Origin: Niastella yeongjuensis | Lineage (GTDB): Bacteria > Bacteroidota > Bacteroidia > Chitinophagales > Chitinophagaceae | DNA length: 64,000 nt | Reading direction: 5' to 3' | Assembly (NCBI RefSeq): GCF_900110245.1 | Contig: NZ_FOCZ01000007.1 | Span: 124,001-188,000, forward strand | Part shown: positions 44,124-52,257 of the stretch, piece by piece | Position numbering within the stretch: the first letter of the stretch is position 1 | How the letters are laid out: the number at the start of each line of letters is the position of its first letter | The notes under the pieces: model-generated | What the model was told of the DNA's origin: nothing | The model's database searches: none | The model's input: the letters and a program-made list of their open reading frames with translations, nothing else | Made by a program: the position numbers and the translations under genes

Positions 44124-44665
44124 AGAAAAATGCGCTAGTCCTCTTCCTGGTGCTGATGTACCAGTTTTCAATTGCCCAGGATGACATAGTAATAACCGGC
44201 ACAAACAAGATCTCCAAAGAACTTACACCCAAACAGATCATCGACTCCCTGGAAGCCAGATTCCCTGATGCCAAATCGGTGGCATATTTCAAGGTCCCTA
44301 AAGACGCTGCGGCGAGAGGGTGGGCGATCAATGTAGAGGATAATATCGAAGGCGAGGCCGACCTCGATTATTATGCACTCAAATTCAAAAGAGCCGATTT
44401 TCAATATTACGGCTTGTACAAACCAGATGGTACCCTGGTAATGTCGAAATACCAGGAAACCGTACAAAATATCCCTGACAAAATAAAAGAATCCTTAACA
44501 CACCTGAAAGATAAATATCCCGGGTATAAATTAAGCTCAAAAACCTATTACAAAAACACCAATTACAACAGCAGTAAGGAGTACTATGAATTTGTAGCCA
44601 GTAACGGAAAAGAAAAAAAGAAAGTGATCTATGACGGAGAAGGAGAACTGGTAAAAGTTAAATGA
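44120..44665 (+). CDS. PepSY/DUF-type exported protein
   Basis: 181 residues with signal MKKNALVLFLVLMYQFSIAQ. PDAKSVAYFKVPKDAAARGWAINVEDNIEGEADLDYYALKF and a second half KEYYEFVASNGKEKKKVIYDGEGELVKVK have the alpha-beta-beta layout of the PepSY-like putative beta-lactamase-inhibitor-like domain found in Bacteroidota. ATGA overlap with the regulator stop shows translational coupling. Extra gene relative to module 1. Function unknown, periplasmic. Confidence 0.65.
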   Translation: MKKNALVLFLVLMYQFSIAQDDIVITGTNKISKELTPKQIIDSLEARFPDAKSVAYFKVPKDAAARGWAINVEDNIEGEADLDYYALKFKRADFQYYGLYKPDGTLVMSKYQETVQNIPDKIKESLTHLKDKYPGYKLSSKTYYKNTNYNSSKEYYEFVASNGKEKKKVIYDGEGELVKVK

Positions 44666-44710
44666 CTGTGGAGAATGAGTACAATTTATTCAAGCATAAA
44701 ATAATATCGT

Positions 44711-45463
44711 ATGACAAAGATTGCATTGATGGCGCCATTCATAGTGGCTGGATTGTTTATGACACGCTGCGGCACTGCTAAAAAGCTGGAGGTTGCGCAG
44801 GGACAGAATGCGGAACTCACCGAACAGAACATGAAATTAAAAAGCCAGGTAAGCTCAGTTAATACTGAGCTGGGTAATTGTACGGCAAGTCAAAAAGGAT
44901 GTATGGATGAACTCACTCAGGTTAAAGCCGATAACAAACACTTTCAGGAACGGCTGTCCAAGACAAACGCAGTGTTAAAAGAACAAGCCGATGTGATGCA
45001 CCAGGTGCAAACCAAAGTAGATGATGCATTGGCAGATTTTAAGAGCAAAGGAGTAGAAGTATATTTCGACAAGGGACTGGTTCATGTAAGCATGGAAGAC
45101 AAACTGCTGTATAAAAGTGGCAGCGCCAAGCTGGGCCCGGAAGGCAAAGATGCACTGAACCACCTGGCAGGAGTGCTGAATGGCTATCCCAACCTGAAAG
45201 TAATTGTACTGGGCAATACCGATGATGTAAAGTTCAAGAATGGCATGGATAACTGGACACTCAGCACAGAAAGAGCCAATGGAGTAGTAAGAGTATTAAA
45301 GGATGAAGGAAAAATGGATCCCATGCGGTTGACTGCCGCTGGTAAGGGTATGTACAACCCGGTTGCCGAAAACACAACGGCAGAAGGTAAATCAAAGAAC
45401 CGGCGCACCGATATTATACTTAACCCCGACCTCGATAAGCTCTGGGACACCGTAGACAAATAG
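44711..45463 (+). CDS. OmpA-family protein (module 2)
   Basis: 250 residues. Signal MTKIALMAPFIVAGLFMTRC; the Arg before Cys is not a good lipobox, so lipidation is uncertain. Coiled-coil residues about 25-100 (KLEVAQGQNAELTEQNMKLKS). The OmpA domain has LGNTDDVKF, MDNWTLSTERANGVVRVL (binding Asp and Arg present) and EGKSKNRRTDIIL. Shorter coil than the module 1 paralogue. The gene sits 46 nt after the PepSY-like gene and closes the module; the pentapeptide protein follows at 70 nt. Confidence 0.88.
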   Translation: MTKIALMAPFIVAGLFMTRCGTAKKLEVAQGQNAELTEQNMKLKSQVSSVNTELGNCTASQKGCMDELTQVKADNKHFQERLSKTNAVLKEQADVMHQVQTKVDDALADFKSKGVEVYFDKGLVHVSMEDKLLYKSGSAKLGPEGKDALNHLAGVLNGYPNLKVIVLGNTDDVKFKNGMDNWTLSTERANGVVRVLKDEGKMDPMRLTAAGKGMYNPVAENTTAEGKSKNRRTDIILNPDLDKLWDTVDK

Positions 45464-45532
45464 CGCATGATTAAAATGGGTGACCTGACAGCCTGGTTTC
45501 GTGAAAATGAATTGACCTTAAAACAATAACCA

Positions 45533-46399
45533 GTGAAGGATTACAGTAACCAGAATTTGCAGAATGCTTCCTTTGTTGATCAGGACCTCAGGTTTTCCAA
45601 TTTTTCAAACAGTGATCTCCGGGGCGCCAATTTTACCGGGGCTAATTTGAACGGGGTTGATTTTACAGGCATTAAAACCGGTGTTACTCCGGTGAGGCTG
45701 GTTTGGATGTTCCTGGTAGCGATGGCCATTTCGTTGCTCTCCGGCTATCTGGCCATGTTGGGTGGAAGATCTGTGCAGACGCTGTTATCTTCAAAACATG
45801 AACATGAACGCACCGCCGGCATACTGGCCATCATCATTACCATCCTGTTTATCGTGTGCTCCTGGTGGGTGGGTGGTGGCCATGCCATTCGCACGGTAAT
45901 TGTCCCTATCATAATCTTTGCCTTTCTGGCCGGGCTCATCATTTACTGGACCGGGCTCAGCACAGGTAAAGGCATGTTTTATCTGGGATTGTCTTTGCTG
46001 CTGTTAGTGGTCATGTTTATAACAGGTACTATTGCCCAGGCGATGGCCGGTGTTTTATCGAATGTTTTGTTCTTTTTGGTAGCCATATCGGGTGAAATAT
46101 TTGGTAAAACCATTGGTGGTGGCATCGGCACACTCGTGCTGGCCCTTTTATGTGCCTTTATCACCAAACGGGCCCTGAGCAATGTACAGGGATTTTATCT
46201 GTTGCATGGCATCGCCCTGTACATAACCGGCCGGTTTGGCACGTCCTTCCGGGGTACAAAAATGGCCAACACCCGGTTCAACCAGTCGAAGCTCCGGAAT
46301 ATTGATTTCACCCGCGCAGATATTACCATGATCAATTGGGGCAATTCACGAAGGATCAACTGTATTATCGATAACAGGATCGTGACCGATAAAAAATAA
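45533..46399 (+). CDS. Membrane protein between two pentapeptide-repeat stretches
   Basis: 288 residues from a GTG at 45533 (MKDYSNQNLQNASF). Residues about 10-45 are pentapeptide repeats (FSNFSNSDLRGANFTGANLNGVDF, the A(D/N)LXX pattern), followed by about five hydrophobic segments between residues 55 and 235, then a second pentapeptide block FGTSFRGTKMANTRFNQSKLRNIDFTRADITMINW and a short tail. The beta-helix on both flanks of a membrane domain suggests a cytosolic platform. Function unknown. Downstream of OmpA in the same direction. Confidence 0.72.
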   Translation: MKDYSNQNLQNASFVDQDLRFSNFSNSDLRGANFTGANLNGVDFTGIKTGVTPVRLVWMFLVAMAISLLSGYLAMLGGRSVQTLLSSKHEHERTAGILAIIITILFIVCSWWVGGGHAIRTVIVPIIIFAFLAGLIIYWTGLSTGKGMFYLGLSLLLLVVMFITGTIAQAMAGVLSNVLFFLVAISGEIFGKTIGGGIGTLVLALLCAFITKRALSNVQGFYLLHGIALYITGRFGTSFRGTKMANTRFNQSKLRNIDFTRADITMINWGNSRRINCIIDNRIVTDKK

Positions 46400-46467
46400 C
46401 TGAAGAGATCCCTGGCAAGGAGACGTTGAATCTAGGAGTGACCGAACCGCATCGCTGAGATGACGGG

Positions 46468-46526
46468 AAAAATACCGAAACTGTTCACATCCCAAGGGAT
46501 TAAAACAGCGACGGTATTTTTTATTT
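46468..46526 (+). terminator. Three-stem terminator
   Basis: AAAAATACCG (46468-46477) pairs with CGGTATTTTT (46512-46521); inside, CTGTT/AACAG and ATCCC/GGGAT pair as well. The T-run follows on the plus strand. Confidence 0.8.
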
Positions 46527-46554
46527 GTATTATTTGCCGGCCTTCACATACAGG

Positions 46555-46587
46555 CATAAAAAAAGAATCCCGTGGAAACGGGATTCT
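46555..46587 (-). terminator. Terminator for the leftward barrel gene
   Basis: AGAATCCCG (46564-46572) and CGGGATTCT (46579-46587) pair; read leftward a T-run follows the hairpin. Confidence 0.75.
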
Positions 46588-46748
46588 GCTACCATATGAA
46601 AAAACTGACGTAGGTATAAAAAATCCTGAACTCTACTTTTCAGTGGCGTATAGAAATACACCTGCTGATTTTAACCTTACTCCTGAATAGAATCGTTTAA
46701 AAAGTGGCTTGATTGTCTTAAGTGTCTATACTTGTATAACTGCATGAT

Positions 46749-47378
46749 CTAATATTTTTGAATGATCTTGTAGTAAATGCCTCCTGTTAAATAACCTGAA
46801 TACAAAATCCCGAGGGGTGTTACCATTGTTTGCAGGCCATTATCCGGTTCCCAGCCTACATATACCCTGTTGTACATCAGAGGTAAAAGAACCTGGGCCT
46901 GCAGGCAAATACCCATGGCGTGTGTGATGCTTATTCTCATACCGCCTGCAAACGAAAACGAAAATGTTATCCGGTTTCCATGGGGAATTGAATCGGGGTC
47001 AAAATAAGCGGCGCCCAAAAAAGCTTTTCCAAAAACGTGCACAGTACGTTTGCCAAATTCTTTTCCGGCCCCTGCCAGTATCGTATGCATCTTTACAGAG
47101 CCCAGCGGCATTTTTATTTCTGAATCATATCGTTGAAAACGCATGCTGGTAGATACATATCCATATTGCAATTCAAAACATACATCTCTCAGCTTATCCG
47201 GTTGCATTGATAATGCAATGGCACCCGTGTAGCAGGGACCATCTCCGAAAATAAATCGCCCCCTGGTAGCTTTCAGACTGGCTCCGGTAAAATAGCCAGC
47301 ATTGGCGCTTACCTGCAGGTTTTGCGCCTGCAGTGATTCAAACGGCCATAGTAATAAAAAGAGCAGATACTTTAACAT
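46749..47378 (-). CDS. Outer-membrane beta-barrel protein
   Basis: 209 residues with signal MLKYLLFLLLWPFESLQAQ. Barrel-like: LQVSANAGYFTGASLKATRGR, GAIALSMQPDKLRDVCFELQYGYVST, VHVFGKAFLGAAYFDPD, ITFSFSFAGGMRISITHAMGICLQAQVLLPLMYNRV and LYSGYLTGGIYYKI. Own terminator upstream of position 46587. No partner gene on its strand closer than the AraC gene, 285 nt upstream. Function unknown. Confidence 0.72.
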   Translation of the reverse strand: MLKYLLFLLLWPFESLQAQNLQVSANAGYFTGASLKATRGRFIFGDGPCYTGAIALSMQPDKLRDVCFELQYGYVSTSMRFQRYDSEIKMPLGSVKMHTILAGAGKEFGKRTVHVFGKAFLGAAYFDPDSIPHGNRITFSFSFAGGMRISITHAMGICLQAQVLLPLMYNRVYVGWEPDNGLQTMVTPLGILYSGYLTGGIYYKIIQKY

Positions 47379-47419
47379 TGCCTACCGATTTGAATCTTAG
47401 ATAAAGGGGCTGTTGAAAG

Positions 47420-47455
47420 AAAGACCGATGAAACCTTGTTGCACCGGTCTTTTTG
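47420..47455. terminator. Terminator between AraC and barrel genes
   Basis: AAAGACCG (47420-47427) pairs with CGGTCTTT (47445-47452); T-rich on the plus side and A-rich on the other, so usable leftward after the AraC gene. The rest of the gap to 47663 shows nothing. Confidence 0.6.
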
Positions 47456-47663
47456 TGAGCCTGCTGCGTTTTACCCATCGCATGCAGAAAAATAAACCGG
47501 AAACTTGCCTTCTCCTATTAAAAACCCAATAAATAAAACTGTCTGCGTAACCAACGTAACCTAAAAATTCGCATTGAATACCATTATCAAAGTTACCGGC
47601 CGTGCAAGGGGAAAACAAATAACAGGGAGGCTTAGTGGACAAGATTTGCAAAAATTGTCCAAA

Positions 47664-48092
47664 TCACATATACAGCCTGTTACGCACGTAATCGGAAGGT
47701 GTTTTGCCGGTGAATTTCTTAAAGGCGGTAGTAAAGGTGTTCCGGTTGTGAAAACCGCACTTGGCCACCAGGTCTTTCATGTTGATCTTGCCCGGTTTTT
47801 CGTTTTTGATCAGGTCTTCACAATATTTGATGCGGAACTGGTTCAGGTAATCGGTAAAATGCATGCCCAGGCGTTTGTTCAAAAATGCCGACAACTGGTG
47901 CAGAGGCATTTGCAAATCTTCAGCCAGGTCCTTTAGCTTATAATGCGGTTTTAAAAAGGGTTGTTGCTGCAGCATAAAATTATTCAGTCTGGACCTGATC
48001 AGGTCAACATTGGCGCTGTCGGCCTCAGGCTGGGGTTCATCTTTATTCATACCCAGTAATGATCTTAATATATGAAGCAATTTTCTTTCCAT
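47664..48092 (-). CDS. Short AraC-family DNA-binding protein
   Basis: 142 residues from ATG at 48092 (MERKLLHILRSLLGMNKDE); TTG codons further out are ignored. PHYKLKDLAEDLQMPLHQLSAFLNKRLGMHFTDYLNQFRIKYCEDLIKN is the first helix-turn-helix and MKDLVAKCGFHNRNTFTTAFKKFTGKTPSDYVR the second. Clearly related to 40727-41164 (shared FTDYLNQFRI.YCE.LI and CGF.NRNT.T.AFKKFTG). Together the two bracket the module 2 genes. Motif sites 5 and 6 lie in its upstream gap. Confidence 0.88.
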   Translation of the reverse strand: MERKLLHILRSLLGMNKDEPQPEADSANVDLIRSRLNNFMLQQQPFLKPHYKLKDLAEDLQMPLHQLSAFLNKRLGMHFTDYLNQFRIKYCEDLIKNEKPGKINMKDLVAKCGFHNRNTFTTAFKKFTGKTPSDYVRNRLYM

Positions 48093-48144
48093 AAGCAACA
48101 AGGCAGTACTACAAAATTACTCGCCTTGCGCTACCGTCAAGCCG

Positions 48145-48160
48145 TTTAACGGTGAATCAT
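48145..48160. promoter_or_regulatory. TTTAACGGTGAAT motif (site 6)
   Basis: TTTAACGGTGAATCAT, about 53-68 nt upstream of the AraC ATG at 48092. Confidence 0.35.
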
Positions 48161-48312
48161 ATGTTAGGTAGGGATGCTCATAGAAACCTGCCAATCAAGG
48201 TTTCCTGTGCTCAGGGAGAACAGCAAATGGCTCATCATCGATTACCATGAATGGTAACATCGTGGCGGCATTTTCACCCATAAAGGTAACGTCCGGTTGA
48301 TGGACAGTTACA

Positions 48313-48330
48313 TTTAACTGTAAAATCACC
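48313..48330. promoter_or_regulatory. TTTAACTGTAAAAT motif (site 5)
   Basis: TTTAACTGTAAAATCACC, about 221-238 nt upstream of the AraC ATG; same core as sites 1 and 2. Confidence 0.38.
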
Positions 48331-48465
48331 GGTTTGTTTTAGGCAACTGGTCACTGCTCCCGGCTATTTGGTCAAAACTGCCAGGAAACACGCGTTATGC
48401 CAGACCTCCGCCGAACCTGGCAGCCAGTAAACCTGTACCCTTTGAAAAACTTCGTAATAGTAGCC

Positions 48466-49200
48466 TCACAATAAAAACTCATATAGAATTTTGCCGGCTT
48501 CTGAACCCCAGTCCTTCATGTTTTCTTTTACCTGCAGCTGGTAAGCAGTACCGGTCATTTTCTTTCCCTTCTTAGGAGCTTGCAAGTCTGCATCCGTTAC
48601 ATCGATCAGTTTCAGTTTGGTGGCGTACCAGGTGGTGTGAAGGCGGGGAATGGCCAGCCCCATGATCATCCCCGGTAAACCGGCAAAGGATTCCGGGCCG
48701 CCGGTGGTGATTATTTCATCGGTATAAAAAGCGATCACAATAATGGAATCGAGCACGCGGCCAACGGCCTTGCGGCAATCAAACCCGGCAATCTTTCTGA
48801 TCTCCGGCGTAATACGCCAGTCAATATGCCGGATGGAATCTGTTATCAAATAGGCGCTTCCAAAAACCACGCGTTGTGTTACCGCTATGTTGCTGTCTAA
48901 CCTGGAAAGAATCGTATTCTCCGAATCAAAAATGCCCCAGTTCTTGGGCTGTTTTGTTTCCGGCTCCCGCCCTGTATTGAACAACGTACGATCACCCTTA
49001 AACGTAAGGTCATAATAAAAGGTCACAAACTTAGGCAGTGCCGCTTTCGCCTTTTCATCATAAGCACTGTTCTCATCCATAAACGCATGCTGATTCGTTT
49101 TACGCTCATACTCAATTTTCCCCTCGGTTATAAATTGTTGTTGACCAAACAAAGCAGGGGAGAGTAATATGGTTGTTATTATATAAAAAAGTAGCTTCAT
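48466..49200 (-). CDS. GLPGLI family exported protein
   Basis: 244 residues with signal MKLLFYIITTILLSPALFGQ. The name-giving motif is present: GPESFAGLPGMIMGLAIPRLHTTWYATKL. EGKIEYERKTNQ and VGSAYLITDSIRHIDWRITPEIRKIAGFDCRKAVGR (Cys) are typical. GLPGLI proteins are known from Bacteroidota next to TonB-dependent barrels, as here (46 nt after the receptor gene). Exact role unknown; proposed to assist the receptor. Confidence 0.93.
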   Translation of the reverse strand: MKLLFYIITTILLSPALFGQQQFITEGKIEYERKTNQHAFMDENSAYDEKAKAALPKFVTFYYDLTFKGDRTLFNTGREPETKQPKNWGIFDSENTILSRLDSNIAVTQRVVFGSAYLITDSIRHIDWRITPEIRKIAGFDCRKAVGRVLDSIIVIAFYTDEIITTGGPESFAGLPGMIMGLAIPRLHTTWYATKLKLIDVTDADLQAPKKGKKMTGTAYQLQVKENMKDWGSEAGKILYEFLL

Positions 49201-49246
49201 TGTTGTCGGGTTGTTGTGTTTTTAAACTTTAAACTTTCAACTGGTT

Positions 49247-52038
49247 TTACCAGCCCATTGGCTTACCGTTTTTACTAAAGTTGTATATAAACGATACCAT
49301 AAAGTTTCGTTTGATGTTATTGTAGGTTCTTTCTGAAATAAAGTTGCTGTTGATGTTCCGGTTAAACCCGATATTTTGGTTTAGCAGGTCCCTAACAGAA
49401 AAACGCAGCCGGGCTATATCGTTCTTGAGAATTTTCCGGTCTATACTGGCATTCACAATGGTGTTGTTGTTATTGTTTTCAAACACGCTTGTCTTTTGTC
49501 GGATGTTGAAAGTGACATCACCATTTACTTCCAGTTTCCAGGGCAGCGACATCCATATATCGAATTCATGTCGTTGGGTAAGGTAACGGGTAATATGGTC
49601 CGCTTGTAACGAGGTTTGGGATTCATTGAAGTCGAAGTTGGTCATTAGCCAGAAACTGTATTTCTTTTCTTTATACAAACCCAAGCCGGGACCCAGGCTG
49701 TACGTATACACGTCGTTCCTGTTTTCCTGGCCATTGGTAAAATTGGTATTGTGGTTCAGGTTTACACTGGCATTACCACCTGCCCGTAAACCCCATTTGG
49801 TTACCTTTTTTCTATACCACATATAGCTGCTTAACCGGTAGTTGCCATTCACGTTGATGGGTTGAGAGGTTTTACGACCGGTGTTAGGGTCCAGCCAGTT
49901 ACTGCTGCTGAAGTCATTCTGTGTGGCGGAATAATTTATTTCGGCATAAATGCTGCGGTCCGACAGGAATTTATAACTCTCATAAGAGGCATTCAACCGG
50001 TGGCGGAAAGCCTGTTTCAGATCGGGATTACCCAGGCGGATGTTCAGCTGGTTGGTGATATCCTTAATAGGTTGGATCTGGTCAATGGAAGGCGCCTGTG
50101 TACTGCCGTTATAACTGAACCGGAAGTTGCCATTGGTACCCATGGTCCAGTTCAGATTGGCCTGGGGATAATAATTGGTAAAGCTGTATTTGATAGTTGA
50201 ATCGTTTTGCAGGTCCTGGCGGGTGTAGGCGGCATTAGAAATGTTCATCCCAAATGAGAAGTTGATCTTCTTGGGTTTGGCATATCGGTAATTGATACCG
50301 CCCGACTGCGTGAACACGTTAAAGCTATAATCATTGCTCAGTGAATCGATTCGGTTTGAATAGTCTTTTCCCGTTGGATCTATCTTTTCCAGCGTGGTAA
50401 TACGGGATTGCCGGTGGTTGTTATCGATGCTGTAATTGAATTCAAGCAGCGATCTTTTATTGATCGGTTCGGTATAGGATGCTTTGGCATTGATGGCGGA
50501 GATAGTGCTTTCATTCAGCTTTTGCTGGTCAAGGATGTTGGAACTATCGGGCAGCCTGTTTTTGAAATAATTGTTATCGGAATAAAACAACCCATGCGAA
50601 GCCTGGTCGGTATAGTTTTGTCGGGCCGAAACAGACAACGTTCTGCCCACTTTTCTAAATTTTTGCCGCCAGAGAATGGAAGAGTTGAAGTTTTTGTTAT
50701 CGGCATCAACAGCTGATTTCCGGTCAATAATACTTAAAGTGTCGTTTTCCGAATTGATGGATTCCTGGTGATAGTTGCTCTCGCTGTAACTTTTTCCCTG
50801 CGAACCCTGCACGGTGATCTTTATGGACGCAAGCGAGTCGAGCTGCGCCTCATACAATCCATCCAGGCGGTGGCGGTATTTGCTGGTGAAACTATTGCCA
50901 TGTTCATTGGTGTAGGTAACCGTGTCGTTCAGGATATTTTGGCTAAAGGTGTTGCCCTCGGCTTCGGTATTCAGTTTATTATACAGGTAATTGCTGTTGA
51001 GGTGTATTTTGTCGCCGTTCCATTTGTTGGAGTAATGCAGGCCGCCATTCCAGCCTTTAGGCAATCCTTCGCCCCAATACGAGCTGCCGCCGAATTCATT
51101 ATCCCAGTTATTGTTCCAGCTGTTGGTAACATTGCCATTGTCATCAACACCTACTTCCACGCTGTTGTTGGCCCCATAGTTCATGCCTTCGTTCCAGTTT
51201 AACCCCGTTTTACCGGTGTTCGACATAATACCATAGGCTGCAAACTTCCGCTTGCCTTTAAAGGCGTTTAACATCACGTTATTATTCCAGTATTTATTGC
51301 CATCGCTGCCCAATTCTACTTTGCCAAAATAGCCTTTCTTTCTTCTTTTAACTGCAGGTTGATGGTTTTGGTTTTTTGTCCGTCATCGATGCCTGTAAAG
51401 GTGGCCTGATCGCTTTTCTTATCGAACGTTTGCACTTTGTCAACAGCATCGGCGGTTAACCCGCGGGTGGCAATGGTAGGGTCGTCGCTAAAAAATTCTT
51501 CGCCGTCAACCAGTACTTTTTGTACGGTTTCACCCTGGGCGGTTATTTTACCGTCTTTGTCTACCTGAATACCGGGTAATATTTTCAACAGATCTTCTAC
51601 CGTGGCCCCGGGGTTCACCTTAAAGCTGTCGGCCACGTATTCGGTGGTATCGCCCTTGATGCGAATGGCGCCCAGTTTGTGCTGCACTACCACTTCTGCC
51701 AGCAGCTGGGTCTTTAAGGTCATGGAAATCTTACCTACATCAACGGTGGCGCCGGCTGCTAATTCAACTCCGTCGTAATAATCGGCATAGGCTGGTCGCG
51801 TAACCATAACAATAAATTTACCCGGAGGTAACTTTTGCAGCTGGAATTGCCCGGAAGTATTACTGCGCGTATAGGAAATCAACACCGAATCGGCTGGCCT
51901 CAATAATGCAATGACAGTATTTGCAAGGTTTCTTTTTTCCGAAGTGTCAATTACTGTACCTTTAAGAACGGCTTGCTGGGCGAAAACAGGTACGGAAATA
52001 ATAAATAAAAAGGCGAGCAGAATGGTTGTTTGCTTCAT
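49247..52038 (-). pseudogene. TonB-type outer-membrane receptor split by a frameshift
   Basis: Two frames on one strand: 51316-52038 (signal MKQTTILLAFLFIISVPVFA, carboxypeptidase-like regulatory domain VLKGTVIDTSEKRNLANTVI, plug-type VKVNPGATVEDLLKILPGI, KVLVDGEEFF) and 49247-51313, the beta-barrel (RFSYNGSTQAPSIDQIQPI, NIRLGNPDLKQAFRH, C-terminal FMVSFIYNFSKNG). The first ends LKEERKAILAK-stop; a single A inserted in the A-rich AAGAAAGAAAGG tract (about 51326-51338) would give LKEERKGYFGKVELGSDG, the expected continuation. So either the gene is inactivated, or the base is a sequencing error. Paired with the GLPGLI gene downstream. Confidence 0.85.
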
Positions 52039-52257
52039 GGGAAGTAAGGGACGTAGGCACTAAGCCATCGTTGTTGGTTAACGTGTTTAATTAGTTTGTC
52101 GTCCGATACGCCTTCTGGTAGAAAGAACGGAGCGAATGTCTGGAATGTAATCGGGATTTAACTAAACAGTGTCTTAATTTATCGTTAAAGGAGTTTCATA
52201 TTTATCTGGTCATAATATACAAGACAAGTAACGGATCAAAACAAACAGAACAGGCTT

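Larger units (their letters stand above)
46400..46748. other. 349-nt gap with two terminator hairpins
   Basis: Between the convergent pentapeptide and barrel genes. It holds a three-stem terminator near 46468 for the rightward gene and a second near 46564 for the leftward gene. A 76-codon frame across them is judged non-coding. Confidence 0.65.
48093..48465. other. 373-nt region upstream of AraC gene
   Basis: Lies between the AraC start (leftward) and the 3' end of the GLPGLI gene (also leftward), so it holds only the AraC promoter and a terminator region. Contains two copies of the recurring TTTAAC motif (sites 5 and 6). I see no open frame worth naming. Confidence 0.55.

Noticed and set aside
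46460-46690. 76-codon frame in the gap before 46749
   Set aside because: It spans two terminator hairpins and has no protein-like features.
47397-47651. 84-codon frame on the minus strand after the AraC gene
   Set aside because: Crosses the terminator at 47420 and has an irregular Cys/Arg-rich composition without homology I recognise.
51316-51345. Programmed -1/+1 frameshift in the TonB receptor
   Set aside because: No X-XXY-YYZ heptamer or downstream stem at the junction; mutation or sequencing error is simpler.
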